NCBI GenBank assembly: GCA_035236585.1
Contig: CP141132.1
Location: forward strand, 64,081,880 to 64,145,879
DNA: 64,000 bases
DNA from: Warburgia ugandensis
Taxonomy: Eukaryota; Streptophyta; Magnoliopsida; Canellales; Canellaceae
Reading direction: 5' to 3'
The translations under genes were made by a program, and so were the position numbers. The notes below the pieces were generated by a model that saw only the letters and a list, made by a program, of their open reading frames with translations, did no database searches and was not told the origin of the DNA. Shown here one piece after another: positions 37,517 through 50,229 of the stretch (position 1 is its first letter; each line of letters starts with the position of its first letter).

Positions 37517-38270
37517 GATTATTGAATAACTGTCCTATATTCTTCTAGATTGTATAGGACGGCCTCAGTAACAATCGTATATTTTAATTGATATAGGATG
37601 GTTAATAAGTACCCATCTTATATTTTATACGTTATATAGGATGGTTAATAAATATCCGTCCTACATTTTTTATATTATATAGGATGGTTAATAAATACCT
37701 GTCCTATATTTATTACATTATATAGGACAGTTAATAAATACCTATCCTATATTTTATACGTTATATAATAGTCCTATATTTTAACTAATATAGGACAGTT
37801 AATAACCTATCCTATATTTTATATGTTATATAGGATGATTAATAATTACCCATCCTATATTTTATACGTTATATAAGTTAATAAATACCCATCCTATATT
37901 TATTATGTTATATAGGACGGGTAATAAATACCCGTCCTATATTTTATGCGTTATATAACAGTCCTATATTTTAACTAATATAGGACGGTTAATAAATACA
38001 CGTCCTGTATTTTATACATTATATAGGACAGTTAATAAATACCCATCCTATATTTTATACGTTATATAGGATGATTAATAAATACCCATCTATATTTTAT
38101 ACATTATATATGATGGTTAATTGGTAACTATCCTATATGACTTAGTAATAGAACCATTACTCAAAACAGTCACATATTCTTATAAAAATATAGCATGGTT
38201 TTTTAGTAACCGTCCTTTATGATCTTCAATATAAGACCATTTTTCAGTAACTGTCCTTTATTGTACAACT
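37500..38270. repeat. Palindromic subterminal repeat array, left side of CACTA-type element
   Basis: More than ten units built on TATAGGACGGTTAATAAATA followed by CCCGTCCTATATTTTATACG, period about 44-46 bp. Each unit is a short inverted repeat: the TAGGACGG arm pairs with CCGTCCTA. The same unit occurs at 54466-54805. Such palindromic arrays just inside the ends are a known feature of plant CACTA elements. No clean CACTA terminus is visible; TTCTTGTAGTT near 38333-38343 resembles a mutated one. Confidence 0.7.
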
Positions 38271-39264
38271 TTTTAATCTTTACCTATACATTCTATTTTG
38301 TTATTGGTTTTTGTTTGTTAACTATACATTCTTCTTGTAGTTATATTTATCAATGTACATCAATTCAACAATATGCGAGTGTGAAAAAATAACACATTCA
38401 CTCCATTCTTTATGATATATTTACATTCATTGTAACTGTACACATTCACTTCCAACATTGCAAATTTGCACATTCTTAACTTTCCACCCATACACTTGAC
38501 ATTGAATTGAACATTTGAACTAAAGACAAATGGGATACACTTACAATCATTACACATTTGCTTCCAAGTTCAAACATTGCACATTTAACTTCCCAATATA
38601 GTACACTGACTTCACACTGAATTGAGCATTTGAGTAGCTAAACTAAACTAAAAAATGCACACCCACATATAATACATTCACAACTCCACTGTCCAGTGTC
38701 CACACACACTTCTCCTCCATAGATAACCTCACATTATCACAACCCTATCTGCTTGAAGCCTTGAACACACCAACCTCCCATCATTTGAAACTTTGAAATA
38801 AAGAAAGCATACACATTGACACATACTTGAATCAAAAGAAAATTAGAATACATCCATAGAAATGGGCTTATGTTTTGTATTTTATTTGAGTAAAAAGTAC
38901 ATTAATTTATTTGTAACCTATTACATTTATAATCATTGTACACATTCACTTCCAACATTCCATAACTTCTCCATACAGTTCATATTGAATTGAACAAAAG
39001 AAAGCATACCTAATCACCCATACATTTGCTCTTCTCCATGGACAGCCATATGTTTGGTTCAAGACACCAACTTCCCATCATTGAAAGTTTGAAACAAAGA
39101 AAGCACATACATTGACACATAGTATACTTCAATCAAAAGAAAAATAGAATACATCCACATAAATTAACTTATCTTTGTATTATATTTGGGCAAAAAGTAT
39201 ACATATGATTGATATATTCATTTACATCACTGAACTACAAATTAAAATTCATAATATGATCTGT
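38271..39264. other. AT-rich CACTA-internal region with a diverged tandem duplication
   Basis: No coding. Segment about 38757-38890 recurs with changes at about 39060-39200: both share CACCAACCTCCCATCAT or CACCAACTTCCCATCAT, CATTGACACATA and TAGAATACATCCA, with an offset of about 300 bp. Confidence 0.55.
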
Positions 39265-39269
39265 CCATT

Positions 39270-42200
39270 TGAAATACCCCGGGTTTTTCTAAACCTTTTT
39301 CCCAAATTCATAAATAGTAATAATAATACGTTTTATAAAATAGGAGAGATCCCTGAAAGTAAAACTTGCAATTAACATAAATAACACAGCGTTCAAAAGA
39401 AATTCATGTGGGTCATCCCATATCAAAAACTACGATAACAAACAGAAGTAAAATTGTTGATACACTGAGCATGCTCAAAGTAAAACTACGACAAATCATT
39501 CATAGTCGTGAAAAGACAATAATAAGAATAATATGTATAAATTCCTCTCAGGGTCCATCCATGATCACCACGTCATACACCCATCAACAAGTAAAGGTAC
39601 ACTATACGAGTAGTGTGGGTCCAATCTATCCAAAATATCAACATCCATGTACAACCCAACCAATCTAAACACAAGTCCAAGAGAGGTATACTAAATCAGT
39701 CTTTGATATACAAAAAGATAGATGATCCTTGAGGTCCTCGCTCAGTCAATGCTACGCCACCTACTTTCCCTTAGCGCTATCTCGCTCCAAATCTAAGGCA
39801 TTGCAAAACAAAGCAATGCCTCAGCAAGCTATGCTTGTGTAGGTGATTTACATTCAATTTACAAAAATGATAGAAAATCACATGGCACAAGGTATGAAGA
39901 TCATGGTAAATCCCATAAGAAGAATATATATGAATGAAACATCAAATATCCATGACGAATAATGCATGAAATCCATGATATAAACAAAGAGATATCAATC
40001 TTGGGCATCATCACATACAAAACATGAGAAAATACGTAGATACACGTATGCCAAAACAATGAAAATCTGTATCCATAGAACAACATGAATGTATGTCAAA
40101 ACCAACAAAACAGCATGTACGGTCAAGCCCTATGAGTGTCTCAAGTACACTCACGGCAACAAGGGGCCAACTTTTAGTACTTTTTGCTTTCACCCTTTCA
40201 CCCACACAGGGCACTCAGGCACTCATAGAAAGATGTGTTCCAATCTTGTTTCACCCTTTCACCCACACCGGAGCACTCAAGCACTCGCAAGAGCGATGTA
40301 TCCCATCACAAGCTCATTTGTCCCAATCGACAGGGCATAGAAACTCCCATGTGTAAAAATCTCAATAAGATCCGGTCAAAGACATGGTAGTGTATGTAAC
40401 ACCCCGGATTTTTAAGACAATTATATATATATATACATAATAATGGCATTTTAAATAAGAGCATTTGGGATCCCATGAGAAAAGATTTATTTAACATTTT
40501 ACTAAACCTATCTTAAAACTCCGGGTGTTAATTTTCCTTTCTCAAAATGGCAGACATGTAATTTAAACATAATTAAATAATCTGCATATAAATCAACGTC
40601 AAATAAATAGGCGCCTTTATTTTAAATCAAATAAACGTCCAAAAGACAATAATAATAAGGCCCAGGGTCTATCCATCATAACATCCCATATAAATGTCCA
40701 ATATATGTCCAAAGATCTAAATCACATCCAAATATAAAGAATGCAGTCCATAATAAAATTCAAATGATAATCCACTCTAATGACTCACATTACTGTCTAA
40801 AACTATAGGGAAAACTAGTCTTCAGCAGCTCTCAAGGTTTATCAACCGCTTTTCCTTTCTTGGTGTCGCGCTCGAGATCTAAGGCACTGCAAAACAAAGC
40901 AATGCCTCAGCAAGCTATCGCTTGTGTAGGTACATAGACAATTAATGTAATAAATGAAAGAAATAATGAACAGCATTGATGAAAAGTCTAACATTTATGA
41001 AAATAGTGAGATCATAATGCCCTGTTCAAATAAATGCCAATTTATTCCATATGCTAAAACATGAAATTCACTGAGTTAAAACATGACATGAATCAATAAC
41101 ATGGAGCATACAACAAGAATAAGGGCACCCTAAGGTAATGGGTCCCACCACATCGCACTAACATCCCTGATCAAGGGTACACATAGTCAACCTCTGAGTG
41201 TCGTCACACCCAGGCATATCATCCATAACCATGCTCATCATACATGCACACATAATAAGAATATGGGCCATCATGCTGCAGTGGCAACCCTCCATGGGTA
41301 TCAACCACCGCCGCTCCCCATTGACACCATAACAAGAGACTTAGCGTCTATCCCCATGGAAAGGCTCAGACCGGTAGTGTGGACTATCCATGTTACCAAA
41401 CCCCTACCGAATGCCATCTATGGGCAGGTGTCTATCATATCACAAACTCATCACATCATAATCTCGGAGGGTGGGTGGCCGGCCCTATCCCTCCTAGCAT
41501 GACGCCCACCGGGCGAGAGCACCCGTCATCAAATATAAAACACGGAAATCATATGTATATGCTAAAACTTAAGAGCACTTATAGCTTGCAATCCCCAAGA
41601 CATGCCCCTCATCCTAGGGTTAGCCTATAAAAGGACCAGCTACTAAGCCTCTATTCTCATTTCCATGTAAATCCATGCATTTTCTATATATATATATATA
41701 TATAATAAGAAATAAGTCTCTAATTTAAGCATAACTAATTTACATCATGCTTGTAAAAGCATTTGAAATAAGTTTATTCAGTAAAAGATTTCAATTTGGA
41801 ATAACCATCCTGTACGCAATGTCGCATGAAATCCACGGTAAATAATAATTGCATTTTAAAACACAATCACACATGATGCTATGTTTAAACATGGTTTAAA
41901 AATCAAGGCAAAACATTAGTTGTCATCACCTACCTCAGTGTGAGACCACTAGCTTGCTAATAACTCCCTTTAACTGGTATATTCACGTGCACCTGTACAT
42001 GTCACATCACTATTTTAATATTTTTCTAAAGAAAAAGTGGTCATTTCTAAGTTTTTAAGTTAAAACTAGGTCCGCGTCATCAATACGGTCACAACACCTC
42101 TTTCGAATAGTGATTTGGACCTCTCTAGCTCCCAAAAATCAAGTTTTTGTGAAAACTACCCTTAAATGGGGCCTGCTGGACCACCATAAGGTGGTTTATA

Positions 42201-45200
42201 CCGGCGGCGCCCCTTTTTCGCCGGTTTACACCGGCGCACGAAGACGCCCGACCATCCAGACCCCACAAGGGATGCACGCGCGCGCGTCACGGTCGCCAGG
42301 ACGCGCAGCATCCCGGCCCCACAGCGCCCGCTAACTGCAATCCGTCCGCGCGCTCGTCGTCCCCCTGTGCGTCCTGGCATCAGCGCCAGGGCGCCGACGC
42401 CGAAGAAGACGACTGGATTCTGGTCGCCTTCGGCGGAGTTACAGAGCTCCGTTTTGCGTGATTTTTGCCCCATTTTCTTCAGAATTCTCTAGAATCCATT
42501 TATGCCCTCCTTTTGCACTGATTTTGCTAAAAACCATGGTTTTTAAACAATTTTTCCCAAGTTCCTAAAATCCTCCCTAGGTACTGGTTTTTGGGTTTTC
42601 TGGTGAAATCCATCGTTGGATCACTCCCAAATTTAAAGGGTATGCTCTTGGGTCTCTTGTGCACTAGTTGGACGGTGTGATTTTTAAACGAACTAGGTTT
42701 GATCAGTGAAATCACGCTCCAACAATAGCGCACACAAGTTCCTAAAAATCTGATTTTTCCTAATTTTTTTAAATGTTTTCTAATTGTTTTTCTATTTAAT
42801 AAATACGAAAAACATAGGTTTGAGGCTTACCTTGCACCTGGCCGGAGTTGCTCGTGTTGCCAGGGCTCCACTCGCCGGAAAATCCAAGTTTTGCAAGGCT
42901 AGGGTTTTGCGTAAAAACTCAAAGAAAACGCTCAAAGTGAAGTGTTTTGGCTCCTAGAGGAGCATAGATATAGGGTTTTAGAGTCTTGGGGAAGAGTTCC
43001 CCACACGTCTCTTTCCACGTCTCTCCGGCGATTTTTTCGGCACTGGTAGAGACGTGTGGAAGACGGGGGTGCCAGTATCAATTTGGACCCCTGTCTAACA
43101 CGTCTCTATCAAATGACCAATTTGCCCTTCCAACTTTGACGGCTCATAACTCCCTTGTTTGAGCTCCGTTTTTCGCGTTCTTGGTGGCGTTGGATTCGTA
43201 TCGACGAGCACTTTCTAATTATTATGTTTTTTGAAAAAATTTTCATCCATAAATTTTTATTTTAATTTATTTAATAATTTCCTATTTTATCCTAAAAATT
43301 ATGGATATTACAGTGTACCATCATCCATATGTTCAAATATATAACTAAATCATGCAGAATAAAGGATTTTTTTTTAAAACATGATAATGCATAATCATTC
43401 TCGATAAAACGAAATAGAGTGAGTAATTCAATATATCAACATCATGCATCAAAAATCAGTGTATAACATCCTTAATGATCAAGTCGATGCAACTGAAATA
43501 TACTAAAAATAGTTCATAAATCATGCACTAAGTAGCAAGCATATCAACAATACATGTTGAAAATGATCTCACGCAACATGGTAGGGCATAAAACCTATGA
43601 CTCAAAAGTTTCAAATACTACGTCATGATTTAAGAAATCATGGAAAAATCACAAATGTAATCACTTGCCTCGATAAATGCAATACTCTAATCAGGCGCGT
43701 ATGATATATCACGTTGTATGCCCTGACGTACCTATCCCATCATAAGTCATCAATCACTTGGTGTTCTCACATCTCAAATAAGTAGGTCCAAGCGATAACT
43801 TCCTTGACCTGGTAGTTAATCCTAGATTAAGGGCCTTGATCATCTGATTAATCCTCCATTAGGGCAATCCTAAGCTAGATATCTGTCTTTCTAACATCTA
43901 TACCATCATATGTCATCTTTGATTTTAATCCTACTCATTTTCATCATGATCCATTTAATTTCTATGTTTGTTTAGTGATTCACATGTATCTCTATGATTA
44001 TGCGTTGATCTAACGGTCAAATCGCTCTTTGATTAGCCCATCCTAAGGCACATGATCAGATTGATGGTCAAGATCACTTTTTTAGAATGTCTACCTATGA
44101 TCGAATCATAATTTCTATCCATTCATGTCCTGGATCATTAATATGTTCAAGTTCTAAGGCCTAATCATCCATTGATCAGCCAGATCTAAGTTATTAGATA
44201 ACATTTCCTAAGTTTGATCTAATTATACTTGGTCAAAATTTGTTTTTGATGTTACAATCATGTCCATTTCATCGAGTCAATTCCAACAGATCTTTCAGAT
44301 CAAAAATTCAACTTCTGTAGCTCTCAAAATCACATTTTTATTGAAAATACTATATAAATTAATTTATTAAATTAAAGGGTCCGCACATCCCATAGGAGCG
44401 TCCTGGTCACCTGGTCCATCAGGGACGATGAACCAGGACTGTTCATTCTATTTTTGCCTGATCTTCGGCTCTATAGGTCCAATTTCTCTCTGTTTTTGCC
44501 GTGCCTAAGGTTTGTAGGTCTTCTGAATCCAATGAATGGCTTAGATTTTCCATTTGAGCTCTCTAAAGCGTGGTTCCAGTATTGTTCTTTAGTTTTTCCT
44601 AGATCTACTCCAAAATTTTGATTTTTCTTCCAAATCTAGCTATTTTACAATGATAATGGATATGAAACATGAGTACTAGAATGAAAAAAAAACCTCTAAG
44701 GATCAGGCTCCTACCTCTCAGATTGGCGAAAAATTCGATCTTGTGGTTTTATGGTTTCGATGAAGACGTGGAAAAACGATGAGATCGAGTGACTCCACGG
44801 ATGATCCAACACTACCACGCCATAGAGGGTGATGAACTCGAGCCCGGGTAAGGATCTCAGTATGATCTGATCAACTAATTGTAGAGAAATGAGAAGTTAA
44901 CCGATGGGAGTGATGAATAGTAACCCAAGGGTATTTTGGTCTTTTCCTAATGATGATGATTGTGAGACAAAATGATTACTCCTTTAATCATTATGTCTCC
45001 ACACACCTTTGAATACCTCCATTCTCAAAAGTTGTGTCTTTTAGTGTGGGTCCTACATGTCAAATGACCATTTTGCCCTTTTTTAAAATTAATTACACAA
45101 AAATTCATCCGAACTCCGATTTGGGCATATTTAGTGTCGTTGGATTTTATTTTTTGAGTACATTCTAATTATTGGATTTTAACTTAGAATTTCATTCCCA

Positions 45201-45318
45201 AATTCTCCAAATCCTTAATTTTCTAATTTTTCATTTTCTCAATTTCTTAATTTTTTTCCAATTTCCTATAATTTCACAAAATTAAATATTCTAGAATTTA
45301 AAAATGGTGGATGTTACA
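39270..45318 (-). mobile_element. Long Tekay-like LTR, interrupted by a solo LTR
   Basis: Plus strand from TGAAATACCCCGGGTTT to ATGGTGGATGTTACA; on the minus strand it begins TGTAACATCCACCATTTTTA and ends in CCCGGGGTATTTCA, typical of Tekay-like LTRs. It is followed at 45319 on the polypurine side by a tract that on the minus strand reads TAAGGTGGGTAGGA. Without the nested insertion it is about 3.1 kb. It shares the AGCAATGCCTCAGCAAGCTA block with the nested LTR, so both belong to one family. Confidence 0.7.
40390..43317 (-). mobile_element. Solo LTR with 5-bp target-site duplication
   Basis: LTR at 40395-43312, TGTAACACCCCGGATTTTT to TATGGATATTACA (2918 bp), flanked by GTGTA at 40390-40394 and 43313-43317. 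No interior remains, the signature of LTR-LTR recombination. It contains a GC-rich block near 42190-42430. Orientation is inferred as minus from the CCGGGGTGTTACA end. Confidence 0.88.
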
Positions 45319-47160
45319 TCCTACCCACCTTATAGAAAATTTAGTCCTCGAAATTTAAAATATACGTACCTCAAGAGAAAAGCTCTGGATGGTTACGCCT
45401 CATCTAAGAGTTAATCATTTGTTTACACAATTTCAGCATAAGTAAATCACCACATTGACAAATTTGAAGTGCCACAACTTACATATATGCACTTTTATGT
45501 CAAATCTGTTCCAACGCATATTACCTCATCACTAGGCAATGTATATCAATCACACATATCATATTAACTCCTAAACAAGCAATATATGCCAATCAAAATT
45601 GGATCATATATGGTCATCAACAAGCAATCCATACCAACCAAATCAGAGCATACCAACTCAGCAATAAGCAATCATATACCAATCAAAATTAATGCACACA
45701 AGCTCAGTAATAGGCAATCATGTGCCAATCAAAATCAAAGTGTATCAGTTTAGTAGCAGGCAATCACATGCCAATCATAATCCAGTCCACAGCACAATCA
45801 TACTGTGAGTACCTAGAAGCCTGCCACCTAGAAGCTCGCCACTTAGAAGCCTTCCAGTGCCTCTCACTTGGCTTCCCTCATCGGCTACTCACAAGTATCA
45901 ATTGTAATTTGAATTCTGATTTCTCATAAGAAAACAATCTCATATAATATTATACATCAATATTATCCTGGTGAAACTCAATTACTTGACTCAATCAATT
46001 CATAAGACTAAGGAACTATGAACTTCAATCACCAGTTTGGCTAATCTCAGTCATCACAATCTCGATAAACTACCTTTCTTCTAACATTTAAGTATCCCAT
46101 TCCTAACGAAATTTCGACAGTCTCCTCTGTTTTTTAGACTTTCCCATTTAACGCATGTGATTGCGATACACCTGATAAACTATACATTCATATAGAATAC
46201 ATTTCAGAGACTCTGTCTCACTACATTCTAACATTCATTGCCATGGAAGTAATTATTACACCCTCACCTAATAATTGTAATGCAATACAACTTACTCATC
46301 TTCACCACTTCAAACATAACATTCAAATCTTTCAATAGCCGTGTAAACTTATTAGAAAATCATCCATTGATAATTGTTTAACTACACTTGCATCACCATC
46401 ACAACCATATTCATATAATGGGAGATTTTCATAGCATCTCACAATCTTTTATCAGAAATCCATCTTGAGTTGCATTGATTGAGTTCTACAAGCATTCACA
46501 TTTTCAATCAGCAATCCAAGATCCTTTCAAATAGATAACTCTTTCATTTCTTCGAATAATTATTTCATATAAATATCAACTATATTCTAACATCTCAATT
46601 GTAATCATAAATAGATTTTTCAACTCATTCATCCAAGTTTCACATATGTATCCAAAACAAAAAAGATAATCATTCAATCAAAGAACATCCTTGACAACCT
46701 CAAATTTCAATTTACTGTAATAGTATTTACTGCATCATATTCAGATAATTAGAAACAATACTCCTTAAGTATAGATACAAGCATTCGATCACAATTACCA
46801 GAGATAACACATGTGATTCAAAACTAATATCTGAGCTTACACCCTTGGGTGTATTCAAATACGAATACATAAATAATACATGCAGTGTTTCTCAATTGCT
46901 TATTTAAACTAATAGCATTAATTGAACAATTGAACAACTATCTCCACCATTTAGGTGTCAACACATCAACAATTCTACCTGCAGCCTCCCATTCATGATG
47001 GATTCAAGGCAATTATCCTTACCAGTGTAAATAAGCTTAATACCACTAAACCATCAAATCCCATCCCCTATCTAGGAGATTGTTTGATATCATTTCTTAC
47101 TTATCACTTGATTAACATCATTACTACTAATTATTATCATAAAATAGTTGTCATAAAATA
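45319..47160 (-). other. Noncoding interior of the Tekay-like derivative, left part
   Basis: AT-rich, no polyprotein. At about 45530-45790 a degenerate repeat recurs roughly every 50-60 bp, around phrases such as GCAATCATATACCAATCAAA. I see nothing else. Confidence 0.5.
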
Positions 47161-48925
47161 AGCATATGATGAGCTCTATAATAGACTAGGAACAAGAGAA
47201 GGTGAGAAAGATGTGTTTAAACTTGCAAAGGTAAGAGAACAGAAGAGTAAGGACTTAGAGCATGTTAGGTGCATTAGAAGCGATGATCAAAGGGTATTAG
47301 TCAAAGACGCTGAGATCAAACAAAGGTGGGAAATCTACTTCCAAAAATTGCTAAATGACAATGGCCCTGAGAATAGAGGAATTGAAAATACTATAAATCT
47401 AAATAACACTGGATATTATAGATATGAACGTAGGATTAAAATGCTTGAAGTAAAAGAGGCCTTGAGAAAGATGAAATCAGGAAAGGCCATGGGGCCTGAT
47501 GGTATACCAATAGAGGTTTGGAAGCATATGGGAGATATTGGGGTAGTTTGGTTGACCAAGTTGTTTAACAAGATTATAAAATCAAAGAAAATGCCCGATG
47601 AGTGGAGGAAAAGCTCTATTGTACCAATCTATAAGAATAAAGGAGACATTCAGAGCTGCACTAATTATCGAGGGATCAAACTTATGAGCCACACCATGAA
47701 ACTTTTTGAAAGAGTCATTGAGAAGAGGCTACGACATGAAACAAGTGTATCGGAGAATCGGTTTGGTTTCATGCAGGAGGTCTACCATGGAAGCTATTTT
47801 CTTACTAAGACAATTAGTAGAGAAATATAGGGAGAGGAGAAAAGACCTACACATGGTCTTTATTGACTTAGAGAAGGCTTATGATAGAGTCCCTAGAGAG
47901 TTAATATGGAGGGTGTTAGGTGTTAAAGGGGTTTCTCAGTGGGTATATAGACATAATTAAAGATATGTATGAGGGAGCAAGAATAAATGTTAAGACCACT
48001 AGTGGCGTGGACCGGTGATTTTCTGTCACCGTCGGATTGCACCAAGGATCGGCATTAAGTCCATACCTTTTCACATTAGTTATGGATGAGTTAACAAAAC
48101 ATCGCATGAGGAGATTCCCTGGTGCATGCTATTTGCGGACGATATGGTCCTACTTGATGAGACAAGGGAGGGTGTCAACATAAAGCTAGAGCTATGGAGA
48201 GAAGCGGAGAATCGAAAGGATTTAAAATTAGCCGAACTAAGACGGAATATATGGAATGTAATTTTAGCAAGGAGAGTAGGAGTGGAACACCGAGTCAAGA
48301 TTGATAACCAAGAGGTCCCCATGAGAGACCACTTCCGATACTTAGGATCATTGATCCATGAGAGTGGAGAGATTGAGAGGGAGGTTACCCGAGAATCCAA
48401 GCGGGTTGGAACAAATGGAGATGTGCATCGGGGTTTTATGTGATCGGCGGGTGCCACTCAAACTAAAGGGAAAATTCTATAGGATGGCTATAAGGCCGGC
48501 CATGCTCTATGGATCGAGTGTTGGGCGGTTAAGGAACATCATACTCATAGGCGAGTGTTGCGTAAATGAGGATGTTGAGATGGATGAGTGGTAAGACAAG
48601 AAAGGATAGAATTAGAAATGAAAATATTAGAAGAAATTTAGGGATAGCACCAATAGGTAACAAGATGAGGGAGATTAGACTTAGATGGTTTGGACATGTT
48701 CAAAGGAGGCCAACAACGGCACCAGTTAGAAGGAGTGAGGCAATACAAGTTGAAGGTTCTAAAAGGGCAAGGGGAAGGCCCAAAAGAACGTGGATAGAAG
48801 TGGTGAGGAAAGATTTAAAAACTTTGGGACTAAATGAAGCCATGGTATTTAATAGAGTGGAATGGAGGAATAAGATTCATGTGGCCGACCCCTAATTGGG
48901 ATAAGGTCTTGATGATGATGATGAG
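47161..48925 (+). pseudogene. RTE LINE, 5'-truncated, with GAT-repeat tail
   Basis: RT region of a non-LTR retrotransposon. It starts mid-element and lacks the endonuclease. The longest open part (47213-47830) has KMKSGKAMGPDGIPIEVWK, the PIYKNKGDIQSCTNYRGI motif and an ENRFGF segment. The next frame has [19 protein letters not shown], then MLFADDMVLLD (FADD at 48132-48143), and the C-terminal RRPTTAPVRRSE and RGRPKRTWIEVVRKDL segments. Frameshifts near 47780, 47960 and 48450-48560 disable it. The 3' end, GATAAGGTCTTGATGATGATG, is the usual tail of this clade. It lies within the Tekay-like interior, so it arrived later. Confidence 0.9.
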
Positions 48926-49841
48926 TTGTTATATCACCTAAGTGTTAATATTTCTGCAAATCATAAGCAAAATCCTCAGAATAATTCATAAGCATTGACT
49001 TCTCATTGATGGTCGACTATCAATATTACTATATGTAGAAGAACTCATTAAGTTTCATCTCACAATTCATCTTCATCCATAGAACCTTAGGATCTTACCT
49101 CGTCAATTTTTTTTCCAATAGCTTTCACTACAGTACTATTAATTCATCAAATAAATCCACTTCAAGTTTAAATTTATACAATACTCTTATTCACTTTCTT
49201 GAGTTCTCATTAGTTGTAATCATTTCTGATCCTTTTACCATTATCATCTCATGATTGTCGTATATTAGTAATTATGCCTCTTCACATGTTCATACATACT
49301 GCCTAAATTGGGACTTGAACTCTCATAGGTTAGTTTATGTGAATAGACCTTCAATAATATAATAAAGCTCTCATTTGCAATCATCAATCATACTCTTCAT
49401 TTATATTATATACTATAAGAATCACACACTTTCCCTGAAAGTGCGTTTTCTCATAATCTGATAGGGATTTAAAGTCTCATCTTAGCTAAAGAAAGTCTAC
49501 CAATCATCATGGCATCAACTATTTCGCAATCATCATGTCTCTGTAATTCACACTTAGGAATTACTTCACTCAATGGGTTGTATATGTAATATCAGGCACT
49601 GTACCACTCGGGCCACTAAGTTTATATCACGTTCCCCTTACCCTGATGGCTCGGCAGGAGTGGCAACTAGTGGAGCGGGGCTGGACCTAGTCTTCCTTTG
49701 AGAAACCATCTATTCAAAGTTTCAATATCACATCATATAAGTGTTCCTCTTATCTCAGTCTCATCCTGAACTCATGGGCTGTCAATCTAATTGGACCCTT
49801 AAAGTGGTGATGATGGAATAAACCTGGGCTCTAATACCATC
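48926..49841 (-). other. Noncoding interior of the Tekay-like derivative, right part, with PBS
   Basis: AT-rich up to about 49590, then GC-richer. On the minus strand GTTACAGA is followed by TGGTATTAGAGC at 49828-49839, one mismatch from the initiator-Met tRNA site TGGTATCAGAGC. This marks the start of an element interior on the minus strand. No open gag frame follows. Confidence 0.6.
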
Positions 49842-50229
49842 TGTAACAGCCCAGTGGCTACCACATACAACAATATTGTCTGCTCTGGATGGTATCAGAG
49901 CTAATCCCTGACCCGATGTGTGGTTGGCTGCACGTGGGTGCCTGGTTTCATGGTTAACATGCAGGGATGTGTGTTCCCTAAGGAGGGAAGACGTGAAGGC
50001 CTAGGTACCCTGTAAATGGGAAATGGCTCAGGGATAGAGAGTTAGTCCCACATCACTAAGGGGAAAGTTTCTCGGCTATTGATCAAAGTGGTGTGTGACT
50101 CTCCTTACAACAAGGCCTTTTCCTCGGGAAATCGAGGAAGAACAAAACTGTGAGAGGGCTGGTTGTATGGGCGACTAGTTTCCCAGAGCGGACAATATTG
50201 TTGTATGTGGGAGCCACCGGGCTGTTACA
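49842..50229 (-). mobile_element. 388-bp LTR-like structure with 47-bp inverted arms
   Basis: Begins TGTAACAGCCCAGTGGC and ends GCCACCGGGCTGTTACA. The first and last 47 bases (49842-49888 and 50183-50229) are inverted copies with three mismatches. A perfect plus-strand TGGTATCAGAGC lies at 49890-49901 just inside the left arm, while a near-match on the minus strand lies just outside it. It contains AGTTAGTCCCACATCAC, a motif common in plant LTRs. It could be a short (TRIM-like) LTR whose 3' end was replaced by an inverted copy of its own start. Confidence 0.55.

Noticed and set aside
37500-38270. CRISPR array
   Set aside because: Units are palindromic with no unique spacers, in plant transposon DNA; CRISPR does not apply.
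42162-42473. 103-residue minus-strand open frame
   Set aside because: Lies in the GC-rich block of the solo LTR; composition artefact.
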